From: Inediibacterium massiliense
Lineage (GTDB): Bacteria > Bacillota > Clostridia > Peptostreptococcales > Thermotaleaceae
Reading direction: 5' to 3'
Length of the DNA stretch: 64,000 nt
Assembly (NCBI RefSeq): GCF_001282725.1
Contig: NZ_LN876587.1
Location: 534,075 to 598,074 of the forward strand
Made by a program: the position numbers and the translations under genes. Below are positions 8,974-18,152 of this stretch, piece after piece (the first letter of the stretch is position 1; the number at the start of each line of letters is the position of its first letter). The notes under the pieces are model-generated. The model was not told where the DNA came from, searched no databases, and worked only from the letters and a program-made list of their open reading frames with translations.

Positions 8974-9002
8974 TAGACAAACATATTAGAATCATATATA
9001 AT
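8974..9002 (+). promoter_or_regulatory. Predicted promoter of the cobalamin-riboswitch operon
   Basis: TAGACA and TATAAT are separated by 17 bp, placing transcription start about 20 bp before the riboswitch P1 stem. Confidence 0.6.
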
Positions 9003-9028
9003 TAGGAAATATGAATTGAATATTTATG

Positions 9029-9191
9029 ATACAGGTCCATAAAAGAAGTTTATGGATAATTGGGAAGATAGGTGAAAATCCTGCACGGTCCCGCCGCTGT
9101 AATAGTGGAGCTATTTATGTTTAGCCACTGCCTTAATAAGGTGGGAAGGTATAAATAGTGTTGAAGCTTAAGTCAGAAGACCTGCCTGTAT
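9029..9191 (+). promoter_or_regulatory. Cobalamin (B12) riboswitch
   Basis: P1 is formed by ATACAGG (9029-9035) and CCTGTAT (9185-9191). Between them are the conserved blocks GGTGAAAATCCTGCACGGTC, CCGCCGCTGTAA, GCCACTG, GGGAAGG and the B12 box AAGTCAGAAGACCTGCC, in the right order. Such elements shut off downstream genes when adenosyl- or methyl-cobalamin is abundant. A terminator follows at 9276-9310 and the nitrogenase-like operon begins at 9435. Confidence 0.97.
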
Positions 9192-9275
9192 TAATTTGCT
9201 AATAACTTTACGGATGATAGGGGTTGCAAAATGAAGTGTACTTGTACTATTACTATTATGATTTCATTGTAGATT

Positions 9276-9310
9276 AAAGCCACTTATCTATGAGATAAGG
9301 TGGCTTTTTT
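9276..9310 (+). terminator. Riboswitch expression-platform terminator
   Basis: AAAGCCACTTATCT pairs with AGATAAGGTGGCTTT with one bulged G, followed by six T. It sits 85 nt after the aptamer and 125 nt before the first gene, which fits transcription attenuation under high corrinoid. Confidence 0.85.
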
Positions 9311-9434
9311 GATGTTTTTAAAGAAACATTGAGATAATGTAAGTAAAGATCTATTTTATTTAATTCAGCAAAATACAAGAAGTGGTGATGTTCGTTTTAA
9401 GTTTTGCAAAATAATAAAAGAGAAGGTTGAAATT

Positions 9435-10274
9435 ATGTTAAATAATAAAACATTAAAAATTGCTTTTTACGGAAAAGGAGGAATTGGTAAGTCTACTATA
9501 GCGACTAATCTATCTGCTGCTTTTTCAAAAATTGGATTAAAGGTCTTACATATTGGTTGTGACCCAAAAGGTGATTCTACAAGGAATTTGGCAGGGCAAA
9601 AGATTCCAACAGTGATGGAAGTGATTCAAAAAAAGGGGACAAGCATAGAAGAAAAAAATATTGTGCATTATGGATTTAATAATGTTGCATGCATAGAAGC
9701 AGGTGGACCAAAGGCTGGAATGGGTTGTGCAGGTATGGGGATAACAACGATGACTGAAGAATTACATACACTAGGAATATTGAATAAGTCATGGGATATT
9801 GTTATTTATGATGTGTTAGGTGATGTTGTTTGTGGTGGATTTGCAGTCCCTATGCGTGAAAAATATGTTGATCAAGTATATATTGTATCATCCTCAGAAT
9901 TTATGTCTATATATGCTGCTAATAATATCCTAAAAAGTGTATGTAGGTTTTCAGATAAAGAAAAGAATATTTTTGGTGGACTTATTCATAATCAAAGAAC
10001 AGAGAATTCAAAAGTTCATATAATAGAAAACTTTTCAAAGAATACAAACACTAAAGTTTTGGAGAATATCCCCTACACTAATGAAATTGTTTTATCTGAA
10101 TTAATGGGAAAAACAGTCATAGAAACATTACCTGAATCAAAATCTTACGAAATTTTTATAAGATTAGCTCATGTTATCAAAAACAATAAAAATGTTAATG
10201 TACCAAGTCCTATGGATGATGATGAATTAGAGCGATTTAGAAAAGAAATGTTGCATATGGAGATAAAAAAATGA
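9435..10274 (+). CDS. Nitrogenase-iron-protein-like reductase (NifH-like, group IV type)
   Basis: 279 residues. The P-loop GKGGIGKS is at 13-20 and the switch motif GCDPKGDST at 41-49. The two cysteines that bridge the [4Fe-4S] cluster across the homodimer are both present: C98 (GMGCAGMG) and C133 ([10 protein letters not shown]), 35 residues apart as in NifH. The ADP-ribosylated Arg of nitrogenase (GCAGRG) is replaced by Met. It should be a MgATP-driven electron donor to its partner proteins. It is first in a cobalamin-riboswitch operon, with an ATGA overlap to the next gene. No nifB, nifE or nifN is seen, so N2 fixation is not implied; related systems include CfbC, BchL and MarH. Confidence 0.9.
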   Translation: MLNNKTLKIAFYGKGGIGKSTIATNLSAAFSKIGLKVLHIGCDPKGDSTRNLAGQKIPTVMEVIQKKGTSIEEKNIVHYGFNNVACIEAGGPKAGMGCAGMGITTMTEELHTLGILNKSWDIVIYDVLGDVVCGGFAVPMREKYVDQVYIVSSSEFMSIYAANNILKSVCRFSDKEKNIFGGLIHNQRTENSKVHIIENFSKNTNTKVLENIPYTNEIVLSELMGKTVIETLPESKSYEIFIRLAHVIKNNKNVNVPSPMDDDELERFRKEMLHMEIKK

Positions 10275-11077
10275 GTATCAATAATATTTCAAACACAAAT
10301 CATGGTAATGATTTTTTAAGTAAAGTTTTTTATAAAAAAAGCTGTATGGAAATTATTAATTTAGCATTGAGTATTCCTGATATATATGTTTTAGCCATAG
10401 GACCAGAATCATGCTTAAGAGTTCTCTATTTTAGAGCTTTAAGAAAGAAGCAAAATCAAAGGTTATATCTTCAGACGATGAGCCAAAATGACTTAGCATC
10501 ATCTCAGCATTTAGATGTGGCAGAGATGGCACTAAGAGAAATTATAGATCATAATGATCGAAAAGTTAAAGCTGTGATTGTTTATATTTCATGTAGTGAT
10601 ATGCTTATAGGAAGTGACTTTGACAGTATTTTAAAGTCTATACAAAGAAGCCATAGCATTCCAGTGAAACTTTTTAAAAGAGGACCACTTTCTAAAAGGC
10701 GGATAACACCAAAAGAAAGACTAAGTTTGATCTTTACAGAGATATTGGATACTTATCTTGACAATAACATTGATGGAAAAAACATCGAAAATCCCATTAT
10801 TAATATTCTTGGAGAAGAAAAATTAATTGAGCAATGTCAATTAAAAACATTGTTAAAAAATAAAGGATATTTCAAAATTCAGGAATTCATAGCGTGCAAT
10901 TCTTTTAGTGACTTTAAAAATTTAAGCAAAGCAACTTTTAGTATTGTTACTGATAAATTTGGAATCAATCTAGCTAAATATCTAAAAGAGCGTTTCAAAA
11001 TTCCCTACGCTAGTATTTCAATAGAGTGTTCTGAGCAAGAATTTAATAATGCGATTAAAAATAAGGAGGAGAGATAA
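10271..11077 (+). CDS. NifD-like nitrogenase component 1 subunit (short form)
   Basis: 268 residues, well below the roughly 450-500 of NifD. Three cysteines occupy the spacing of the NifD cluster ligands: C25 (KKSCMEI), C48 (GPESCLRV) and C108 ([12 protein letters not shown]). The last matches the CP..LIG.D signature of component-1 proteins. The C-terminal cofactor-binding domain appears much reduced. The start overlaps the NifH-like gene (ATGA) and the stop overlaps the next ATG by one base, so translation of the three genes is probably coupled. I infer it forms a heteromeric catalytic component with the next protein, fed electrons by the NifH-like protein. The substrate is unknown. Confidence 0.8.
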   Translation: MSINNISNTNHGNDFLSKVFYKKSCMEIINLALSIPDIYVLAIGPESCLRVLYFRALRKKQNQRLYLQTMSQNDLASSQHLDVAEMALREIIDHNDRKVKAVIVYISCSDMLIGSDFDSILKSIQRSHSIPVKLFKRGPLSKRRITPKERLSLIFTEILDTYLDNNIDGKNIENPIINILGEEKLIEQCQLKTLLKNKGYFKIQEFIACNSFSDFKNLSKATFSIVTDKFGINLAKYLKERFKIPYASISIECSEQEFNNAIKNKEER

Positions 11078-12285
11078 TGAATAAAATATGGAACAGTATT
11101 CCTCCTTTAACGAGTGACTATTCTGGTGTTTGTTCAATGCTATTTGAATTAAATTCATTGAATATATTGTATACTCCAAGTGGATGTATTCATCCTATTG
11201 TTGAAGTGGATGAGATTAGAAGTCCTAATGATATGTTTTTTTATAAAACTAATCTGAGCGATATTGATGTCATTATGGGTGTGGAAGATAGATTTTTAAA
11301 AGAAGTTGAATTGCTCGTTACAAATAATCCAAGGGTAGAATTTATTTCAATTATTGGAACACCAGTTTCTAATATTACAAATGTTGATTTTCAAAAAATT
11401 GCTGAAAAGCTTGAGAAAAAAACGAATAAACCTGTAATTGTTTTTGATACGAATGGATTCGAAAGCTATAATATTGGAATTTATGAAGGTTTATTACAGC
11501 TTGCTAAACGATTTTCTAAGGTGGCAGTTACGAATCCAAAACATGTGAATGTGATAGGCTATTCGCCGCTTTCCTTGGGCTATAAATATCATTTAGATGA
11601 GTTGGTGGAATCACTAGAAAACATGGGATTGAAAGTGACATTTTTTGCAGAGCGGTCTTTAAAAAGCATCACAGAGGCAACTAAAGCAGCAATTAATCTT
11701 GTGATAACACCAGAAGGAATGGGTGTTGGTGAATATTTTAAAGAAGAGTTTCAGATTCCTTTTTTAATGGATCTGCCTATAGGATTAAATGGAATATCAA
11801 GAGTATTCAGATTAATTGAAACTCAACTTAATATTGATAGATCTAGAATCGAAGAATCTATAAGCCCAGTATTGGAATTAGCGAATTCTCATAAATATCT
11901 TGATAAAAGTGTTTTAGTGATTGGAGAACCATTGACTTGCATTGGGGTTTACAAATGTTTGAGGGGAGATTTTGGAATCAGCAAAGTGAAAGCAATATCA
12001 AATTTTAATTCTACTAGAAAAGCCAGAAGGATTTACAATGAAGAGTTGTTCTCGCAAGTGATATTTGTAGAAGATGAAGAAAACATAATGAGATATATAA
12101 AGGAAGCTGATATTATCATTGCAGATCCATTATATAGAAATTTTATTAGAGAGGAGGAAAAAAAGCTTTTTATACCGTTCCCTCATATAGGTTTAAGCGG
12201 TAGAGAGTTTACAAGCATGGAATATGAATACATTGGAAAAACTGGATTTGGCTATTTTAAAAAATATCTAAATCCAAGGATTTAA
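11077..12285 (+). CDS. NifK-like nitrogenase component 1 subunit
   Basis: 402 residues of the oxidoreductase/nitrogenase component 1 fold. Cysteines at 19 (YSGVCSM) and 37 (PSGCIHP) match the first two cluster-ligand positions. The third position, expected in the segment SIIGTPVSNI (about 91-100), has no Cys. A Rossmann-like C-terminal half contains VLVIGEPL near residue 280. A cluster shared with the three-Cys NifD-like partner would have five Cys ligands, or an asymmetric cluster. It is third in the operon and 21 bp before the binding-protein gene. Genuine MoFe nitrogenase is excluded by length and missing ligands. Confidence 0.8.
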   Translation: MNKIWNSIPPLTSDYSGVCSMLFELNSLNILYTPSGCIHPIVEVDEIRSPNDMFFYKTNLSDIDVIMGVEDRFLKEVELLVTNNPRVEFISIIGTPVSNITNVDFQKIAEKLEKKTNKPVIVFDTNGFESYNIGIYEGLLQLAKRFSKVAVTNPKHVNVIGYSPLSLGYKYHLDELVESLENMGLKVTFFAERSLKSITEATKAAINLVITPEGMGVGEYFKEEFQIPFLMDLPIGLNGISRVFRLIETQLNIDRSRIEESISPVLELANSHKYLDKSVLVIGEPLTCIGVYKCLRGDFGISKVKAISNFNSTRKARRIYNEELFSQVIFVEDEENIMRYIKEADIIIADPLYRNFIREEEKKLFIPFPHIGLSGREFTSMEYEYIGKTGFGYFKKYLNPRI

Positions 12286-12306
12286 ATAAAAAAGGAGAAA
12301 TGTGAT

Positions 12307-13461
12307 ATGAAAATAAGAAACAGATTTTTGAAAAACCTGTTTGTAATAATTTTGATTGTTACTCTATTTACTTTAGGGGGATGTTCAACAGAACAAAAAA
12401 CAGGAGATGCTGAAACAGCTAATTCGTCAGATCAGAAGGTAGATGACACTGCAAATACAAATACTAACAACAATGAAGAAAAAGTAACAATAACAGATAC
12501 TACTGGTAAAGAAGTTAAATTGAAAAAAAATGTAGAAAAAATTGCGGTTGTGCCAATTCCATGGACATCTATTGTATACGCTGTAGATGGGTCTGGTGAT
12601 AGAATTGTCGGGATGCATCCTACAGCAAAAACATCTTACGAAAAGTGTATTTTAAAGACTATGGAACCTAAATTAAGTAATGCCTCTACTGATTTTGTGG
12701 GTAAAGACTTTACAATTCACATGGAAGAAAGCGGAAAACTCAAATTAGATGCTATGATTGTATGGGATTATCAGGAAAAAGAAATTGAACAATTAAAAGG
12801 CTTGGGTATTCCAGCAGTGTCTTTAAAATATGGTACTTTAGAAGATTTACAAAATGGAATGAAAGTCATCGGTAAAATGCTTGGAAAAGAAGATAAGGCG
12901 ACAAAGTTAGTTGATTATCATAAAGAAAGCATAGAATATTTTAATTCAAAAAAGAATCAAATTGAAGGTACTAAAAAACCAAGAGTCCTATATTTAAGGG
13001 ATGAGCAACTTAAAGTAGCTGGTGGTGGAGCTGTTAATACAATTCTTATTGAGATGGCTGGTGGAGAAAACGTAGCAAAAGAAGTAACTGGTCAATGGGT
13101 AAATGTGACTATGGAACAAATAATGGCGTGGAATCCGGAAGTCATTGTTATGAGCAATTTTTCTAATTTCCAACCAGAAGATTTATTGAACAATAAAATT
13201 GAAGGACAAGATTGGAGTAAGGTTGATGCAGTAAAAAATAAGAAAGTGTTGAAAGCACCTATGGGAATATATCGATGGGATGCGCCTTGTGCTGAAACAC
13301 CTCTTATGACAAAATGGATCGCTAAGCAATTACAACCAGAAGTGTTTAATGATTTCGATTTAGAAAGTGATATCAAAAGTTTTTATAATAAGTATTTAAA
13401 CTATGACTTATCTCAAGAAGAAATGGATTCAATTCTACAAAAAGAATTAAATGGTAAATAA
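12307..13461 (+). CDS. Cobalamin/siderophore/heme-type ABC transporter substrate-binding lipoprotein
   Basis: 384 residues with a lipoprotein signal peptide: positive n-region, hydrophobic core, and lipobox LGGC with C26 as the lipidated residue, then an Asn/Thr-rich linker. The rest is a class III (BtuF/FepB-type) binding protein, with ITDTTGKEVKL at the domain start and a Gly/Trp-containing second lobe. It should sit on the outer face of the membrane and deliver a metal chelate to the following permease. The ligand is not readable from sequence; the B12 riboswitch and reductase genes make a corrinoid or other tetrapyrrole a reasonable guess. A strong AAAGGAG site precedes the ATG. Confidence 0.88.
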   Translation: MKIRNRFLKNLFVIILIVTLFTLGGCSTEQKTGDAETANSSDQKVDDTANTNTNNNEEKVTITDTTGKEVKLKKNVEKIAVVPIPWTSIVYAVDGSGDRIVGMHPTAKTSYEKCILKTMEPKLSNASTDFVGKDFTIHMEESGKLKLDAMIVWDYQEKEIEQLKGLGIPAVSLKYGTLEDLQNGMKVIGKMLGKEDKATKLVDYHKESIEYFNSKKNQIEGTKKPRVLYLRDEQLKVAGGGAVNTILIEMAGGENVAKEVTGQWVNVTMEQIMAWNPEVIVMSNFSNFQPEDLLNNKIEGQDWSKVDAVKNKKVLKAPMGIYRWDAPCAETPLMTKWIAKQLQPEVFNDFDLESDIKSFYNKYLNYDLSQEEMDSILQKELNGK

Positions 13462-13467
13462 AAGGAA

Positions 13468-14502
13468 ATGATTAAATTGGATATTTTTAAGGGAAATAAT
13501 ACTACAAAATGGATTTTTATGGGCATTGCAATAATTATAACATTTTTTGTATCACTGTTTTTAGGGAGATATATTATCCCTCCAAAAACAGTATTAAATG
13601 TACTTATTAACAGTATGTTTAATATAAACATGAATACCTTTGAAATGGAATCATCCATTGTTATTGGAATTAGACTACCAAGGACTATTTTAAGTATGCT
13701 AATTGGGGCAGCTTTAGCGGTTTCAGGGGCTACATATCAAGGGTTATTTAGAAATCCTCTTGTTAGTCCAGATGTATTAGGAGTAAGTAGCGGTGCAGGA
13801 TTCGGAGCGGTTTTAGGAATTCTTTTATCGGGTATTTCTAGTACTACTTCGTTATATGCTTTTGGACTTGGAATTATCAGTGTTTTTATAACATATTTTT
13901 TCGCTAAAGCAAGAAAAGAAATTTCAATGATGTCTTTAGTTCTATCTGGTATGATTGTTTCATCAATATTTTCTGCGTTGATTTCATTAGTTAAGTATAT
14001 TGCTGATCCATATGATAAATTACCAGCTATAACGTATTGGCTGATGGGAAGCTTCTCAAAAGCTACCTTTGAAGATCTAAAACTAGTTGTTATTCCTATG
14101 ATATTGGGAATTACAGTGTTGAATCTTTTAAGATGGAGAATAAATATTTTATCTTTGGGTGATGAAGAATCCTTATCGATGGGAATAAATCCAGTGAAAA
14201 TAAGAATTGTAGCAATTGTGATGTCAACTGTACTAACAGCAGCATCAGTTACAGTTGTAGGAATTGTAGGATGGGTTGGTTTAGTTATTCCTCATATCAG
14301 TAGATTGCTTGTAGGCGTCGATCATAAAGATTTAATCCCTGCATCATGTATACTTGGAGCAATATTTTTGACAAGTGTTGATATTATAGCAAGGTCAGCG
14401 TCTAGTGTTGAGATACCAATAGGAATTATTACAGCCTTATTAGGAGCGCCATTTTTTGCATTCTTATTAAAACGTGTTAGAAAATCAAGAGGGGAATTAT
14501 AA
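13468..14502 (+). CDS. FecCD/BtuC-family ABC transporter permease
   Basis: 344 residues with about ten membrane helices. Family signatures include RLPRTILSMLIGAALAVSGA, TYQGLFRNPLVSPDVLGVSSGAG, and the coupling segment GDEESLSMGINP; the C-terminal part has GWVGLVIPHISR. It forms the homodimeric membrane channel of a type II importer. It lies 6 bp after the binding-protein gene and overlaps the ATPase gene by one base. Confidence 0.93.
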   Translation: MIKLDIFKGNNTTKWIFMGIAIIITFFVSLFLGRYIIPPKTVLNVLINSMFNINMNTFEMESSIVIGIRLPRTILSMLIGAALAVSGATYQGLFRNPLVSPDVLGVSSGAGFGAVLGILLSGISSTTSLYAFGLGIISVFITYFFAKARKEISMMSLVLSGMIVSSIFSALISLVKYIADPYDKLPAITYWLMGSFSKATFEDLKLVVIPMILGITVLNLLRWRINILSLGDEESLSMGINPVKIRIVAIVMSTVLTAASVTVVGIVGWVGLVIPHISRLLVGVDHKDLIPASCILGAIFLTSVDIIARSASSVEIPIGIITALLGAPFFAFLLKRVRKSRGEL

Positions 14503-15269
14503 TGATGGTAGAGTTAAAGAATTGTTATTATAGATACCCAGGTAAAAATATGCTTTTAGCAAACATTTCATTCTCATTAAATAAAAGTGAAATAATGACT
14601 ATCTTGGGACAAAATGGTACAGGAAAAACTACCATGTTGAAGTGTTTAACCGGCATATTAAAATGGGAAAGAGGACAGACTTTTATTAACGGTAAAAATA
14701 TTAGCTTTAGGTCGAACATCAATGAGATTGGATATGTACCGCAGGCTCATAATTTACCTTTTCCCTATACTGTAAGTGAAATGATAGCTATGGGAAGAGC
14801 TAAGCATATTGGCTTATTTTCTATGCCTTCTAAAGAAGATAAGATGAAAGTAGAAGAAACTATTGAAGAGATTGGAATACAACATATAAAAAATAGTCCA
14901 TGCACAGAGTTAAGTGGAGGACAGTTACAGCTGGTGTATATTGCAAGAGCTTTAGTAGCAAATCCAAAGGTCTTGATACTTGATGAACCAGAATCACACT
15001 TGGATTTTAAAAATCAACTAATGATATTGAAACTTGTAAAAAGATTGACGAAAGAAAAAGATTTGGCTTGTATAATAAATACTCATTATCCAGAACATGC
15101 TTTGAAAATTTCAGATAAAACGCTATTTTTAGGTACTAGCGAATATATTGTTGGAAATACAAAACAAATCATTACAGAAAAGAATATAAAAAGATTTTTT
15201 GATATTGATGCTAAAATTGTTTCGTTTATGCATGGAAATAAAAATTTAAAAACTATTGTAGCTATCTAA
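14502..15269 (+). CDS. ABC transporter ATP-binding protein (FepC/BtuD type)
   Basis: 255 residues: Walker A GQNGTGKTT near 37-45, Q-loop in YVPQAHNLPF, signature LSGGQLQLVYIARAL, Walker B VLILDEPESHLD, and a switch His in INTHYPEHA. This completes an importer with the two preceding genes. The 1-bp overlap with the permease indicates coupled translation. It ends the cobalamin-riboswitch operon. Confidence 0.93.
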   Translation: MMVELKNCYYRYPGKNMLLANISFSLNKSEIMTILGQNGTGKTTMLKCLTGILKWERGQTFINGKNISFRSNINEIGYVPQAHNLPFPYTVSEMIAMGRAKHIGLFSMPSKEDKMKVEETIEEIGIQHIKNSPCTELSGGQLQLVYIARALVANPKVLILDEPESHLDFKNQLMILKLVKRLTKEKDLACIINTHYPEHALKISDKTLFLGTSEYIVGNTKQIITEKNIKRFFDIDAKIVSFMHGNKNLKTIVAI

Positions 15270-15788
15270 TATAAATTACGTCAAATATTTAGAAAGGGTT
15301 ATCTTCAAATTTAGATTCTATTTATAAATAGTATAAAATCAGGTACGTTTAAAGTAATGGATAAGGGAGACGTAATTTTTCTTTTGCTATTGAGAAAGTT
15401 TGGGATACGACAACCATTCGTGTAAAAAACAGCCACAAGACAGTATTTTCCATAATTAAAAAATGGAGATACTTTCTTGTGGCTGTTATGACGTTAAATA
15501 AGAAAATTGTTCATTATAGACCAGTGTGATAAAAATAATTAGAAGTGATTGATAAAAAAGCCTTCATAGATGGTGATACCCATCTATGTTTGTTGAAAAT
15601 TACCTGTATGTATAAAATAATATTACAATCATTCACTAAAATTTCACTTATGGTATAGTTACGCAGACCTTCTTTTAAATTGAATTCCGGCAATGTGAAA
15701 TGGTGTGAAAGGGGACAGTTAAACATTAAGAATAATGAATGAAAACATACAAAAACTACTTTTATAAAGAAGAAAGGAGTAGTTTTTT
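15270..15788. other. Intergenic region with hairpins, no gene seen
   Basis: The stretch holds a long imperfect inverted repeat at 15428-15487 (listed separately) and a short hairpin near 15567-15588 (CATAGATGG / CCATCTATG). No intact ORF is supported. An AAGAAAGGAG site at the end serves the transposase-like remnant at 15789. Confidence 0.5.
15428..15487 (-). terminator. Long hairpin, terminator-like on the minus strand
   Basis: AACAGCCACAAGA at the left pairs with TCTTGTGGCTGTT at the right, and the inner parts (AGTAT/ATACT, CCA/TGG) extend the stem imperfectly. On the minus strand the stem is followed by T-rich sequence; on the plus strand no U-tract follows, so it is a weak terminator for the importer operon. 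Confidence 0.45.
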
Positions 15789-16022
15789 ATGCCTAGAGTA
15801 GCCCGAATAAAAAGTGAAGAAGGAATTTACCATATTATGTTTCGTAGTATAAGCGAAGCCAATTTATCTTTAGAGGATCAAGACAAGATTAAATATTTTA
15901 AGTTAATTCAAAAATATCAAAAGAAGTTTCAATTCAAGGTAGATGCTTATTGTTTAATGGATCATCATTTTAACAATAAAAAATTAGATATGATGCAAAT
16001 TTACATCGTATCTAACTTTTAA
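15789..16022 (+). pseudogene. Truncated REP-associated (Y1/TnpA-like) transposase
   Basis: The frame begins MPRVARIKSEEGIYHIMFRS, typical of IS200-like REP-associated tyrosine transposases, and reaches YCLMDHHF, the metal-binding H-x-H region near residue 60. The homologous sequence then ends and about 17 unrelated codons follow. The catalytic Tyr segment is missing, so it is inactive. The unrelated tail is an inverted repeat (TTAGATATGATG / CATCGTATCTAA, about 15984-16016). A strong AAGAAAGGAG site precedes the ATG. Confidence 0.8.
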
Positions 16023-16278
16023 AGCTAACGATACAGCCTAGTGGAATACCAAAGTAAAATATATCAGCACTTAAAACCTTGCCCTAGGATTTTATCGATT
16101 TTTTATATTTGAAATGTAAACGTTAAAAAGAAGATCTTTTAATCTTAATCTTTTTTCTTTGGATTTTTATCGCTAAACGTTTTATTTATTCTTAATCGTC
16201 TATAGATAAAATGTGCTTTGTAACCCTAAGCACAAGGGGATATATTTTTAGATTTTCGTATAATTAGCCCTGGTATGA

Positions 16279-16908
16279 TTAATCTACTTCAATAAATGTA
16301 GTCGCATTAGATTCGCTTAAAATAAAATCAACTTCAGCTAAAAACGTATCTATTTCCTCTTCAAGCTTTTTGATTGTTTTTCTAATTGATATTGGATCAA
16401 AGAGTTTATGCTCATTTAACTCTTTATATGATTTAATAAACATCTCAGCATCTTCTGTTTTCTTTTTTTCAGACATTAATTGTTGGCCTAAAAGACTTTC
16501 TAGTGTTTCTTCCATGTTTTTATTTTGTCTGATTATTTCTGATTCTGTTTTTTCAAGCTGAGATTTAAGTTCTCTTAAAAGTTCTTTTTCATAGCCGATA
16601 CTATTTTTTCTTTCAATGGCATCAGCAACGGTATATTTCTTATCAGCTATTGTAACATGTGTTTCTGCATTTGATGCTACAATTGCAGATTTGATCTTTT
16701 TTCTTCTTTCAATTAAATCTTTTATACTTTGTAATCCGGATTTTGCTTCTTTTTCTAATGTTTCTTTTTTCAAAAGCTTTGTTGTGATATCTTTTTTACC
16801 TTGAATAGCTCCAACGAAATGAATAGATCCTATTCGATCAAGTATTCTTTTATCTAGTAGCTTTAACTCTACTAAACCTCTTGTAATTGTAATTTTTGTC
16901 AATGCCAT
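16279..16908 (-). CDS. Coiled-coil protein of unknown function
   Basis: 209 residues, rich in Lys and Glu with heptad-like stretches from about 65 to 195, no signal peptide and no membrane segment. I do not recognise a catalytic motif. The N-terminus (MALTKITITRGLVELKLLDK) resembles small proteins I associate with phage or mobile DNA, but I cannot place it in a named family. A GGGGG site precedes the ATG. It stands alone between a transposase scrap and a DNA-repair-like gene in accessory DNA. Confidence 0.7.
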   Translation of the reverse strand: MALTKITITRGLVELKLLDKRILDRIGSIHFVGAIQGKKDITTKLLKKETLEKEAKSGLQSIKDLIERRKKIKSAIVASNAETHVTIADKKYTVADAIERKNSIGYEKELLRELKSQLEKTESEIIRQNKNMEETLESLLGQQLMSEKKKTEDAEMFIKSYKELNEHKLFDPISIRKTIKKLEEEIDTFLAEVDFILSESNATTFIEVD

Positions 16909-17043
16909 TGGTTTATCCCCCTAAACATTCTTAGCCATAATGCTAAAATGAATATTTTGTCATTGTATCTATTATATACTACTTATGTGTGTATGTCTTT
17001 GAAAATTATATATCAATTTGAGGATATGGATTATACCAATAAT

Positions 17044-17760
17044 CTATTTTTGTTTGCCCATTTTAGAATTTGATATTATGAATCGACCACGTTCTTTAAC
17101 AGAGACTAAAGTTTCTAATTCTTTTAGAGCGTTTTTGCCTATCCAGACTACATTTTTACTTGAACTTTCACAAAATTCATAGGCTAATATAATTGCTTTA
17201 TCGTGACAAAGAGAATCCCTTTTTCCAATTTCTCTTAATGCCCAACTAATTGCTTTTTTGACATGAGATCTACCATCCTCAGCATAAGATTTGATTAAAT
17301 CTAAATATCTATCAATTTCTTCTGTAGCAAGATTTTTATTATGTATTACTGTAGTTGCTATGAGGCAATATGAGGCTCTTTTATAATATAGTCTGCTATC
17401 ATCACACCATTGGAAAATAAGTTGTTCGTAATTGGGTATATTTATAATCAGATTTTTACATATATGGTCACACAAATCCCATGATACAACATCTTTCATA
17501 ATTCTATCAATATAAGTAAAATTAATCATGTCTATATCAGCAATTAAGACAGAAAGTAATTTTGCTTCATGGTATCCTGTTTCCCATAACTCATTAGATA
17601 GTGTTTGAGATATTCCAAGTTTTTTTGCAAGTTTTCTTATATCTGCTGTAGATACACCTATACTATTTTCTTTGGGAATCCCCATCTTAACTACATTATT
17701 TTTAAATTTATTAGAACTAATCTTATTTAGGTATGTTATAATTTCATTCTTTGTCATCAT
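17044..17760 (-). CDS. DNA alkylation repair protein, AlkD-like
   Basis: 238 residues of all-helical HEAT-like repeats. Segments VVSWDLCDH (about 90-98), YKRASYCLI (about 126-134) and AISWALREIGKR (about 170-181) match the AlkD regions carrying the Trp/Asp/Arg residues of the active cleft. AlkD glycosylases remove N3- and N7-alkylated purines without flipping the base; activity here is inferred. The ATG pair follows GGTGAG. It has no operon partners. Confidence 0.85.
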   Translation of the reverse strand: MMTKNEIITYLNKISSNKFKNNVVKMGIPKENSIGVSTADIRKLAKKLGISQTLSNELWETGYHEAKLLSVLIADIDMINFTYIDRIMKDVVSWDLCDHICKNLIINIPNYEQLIFQWCDDSRLYYKRASYCLIATTVIHNKNLATEEIDRYLDLIKSYAEDGRSHVKKAISWALREIGKRDSLCHDKAIILAYEFCESSSKNVVWIGKNALKELETLVSVKERGRFIISNSKMGKQK

Positions 17761-18152
17761 TGCTCACCTAATTCCTTTTTTAAATCCTTTGCTTTCCCCA
17801 AAAATGTTCACCCCACAAATTATAAATTACCTTATTTCTATTCTACAAGCGTGTACTAAATTGTAGAATATCTATATTGTAACATTAATTTCCATATACT
17901 GTATATCGTTAAACAAAATGATTTTCAAATAATTGTACCCATTTGAATCAGTACATATAATTACTGATACATCATGTTTTTTTCTTTGTATATGCTTATG
18001 CTCTAATGAAAAATCTCTAGTAAATTGAATATAACTCTTATAACTATCGGTACAAAGGATAGAATTATTGTTTCATGAAATGAATAGCACATAACTATGA
18101 TATACTGTATGTATAAATTATAATTGGCAATTAAAATATGGGGGAGAATAGT
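17761..18152. other. Intergenic region, nothing recognised
   Basis: About 390 bp of A/T-rich DNA between divergent genes. A TATACT at 18101-18106 could be a -10 element for the downstream GNAT, but I see no matching -35. No ORF, RNA or repeat is supported. Confidence 0.4.

Noticed and set aside
9435-12285. Possible nitrogen-fixation genes
   Set aside because: The component-1 chains are too short, the third Cys of the NifK-like chain is missing, and no nifE, nifN, nifB or nifV is present. B12 control also does not fit N2 fixation.
15428-15487. Terminator of the importer operon
   Set aside because: The stem is long but lacks a plus-strand U-tract; it fits minus-strand termination better, so it was not assigned to the operon.
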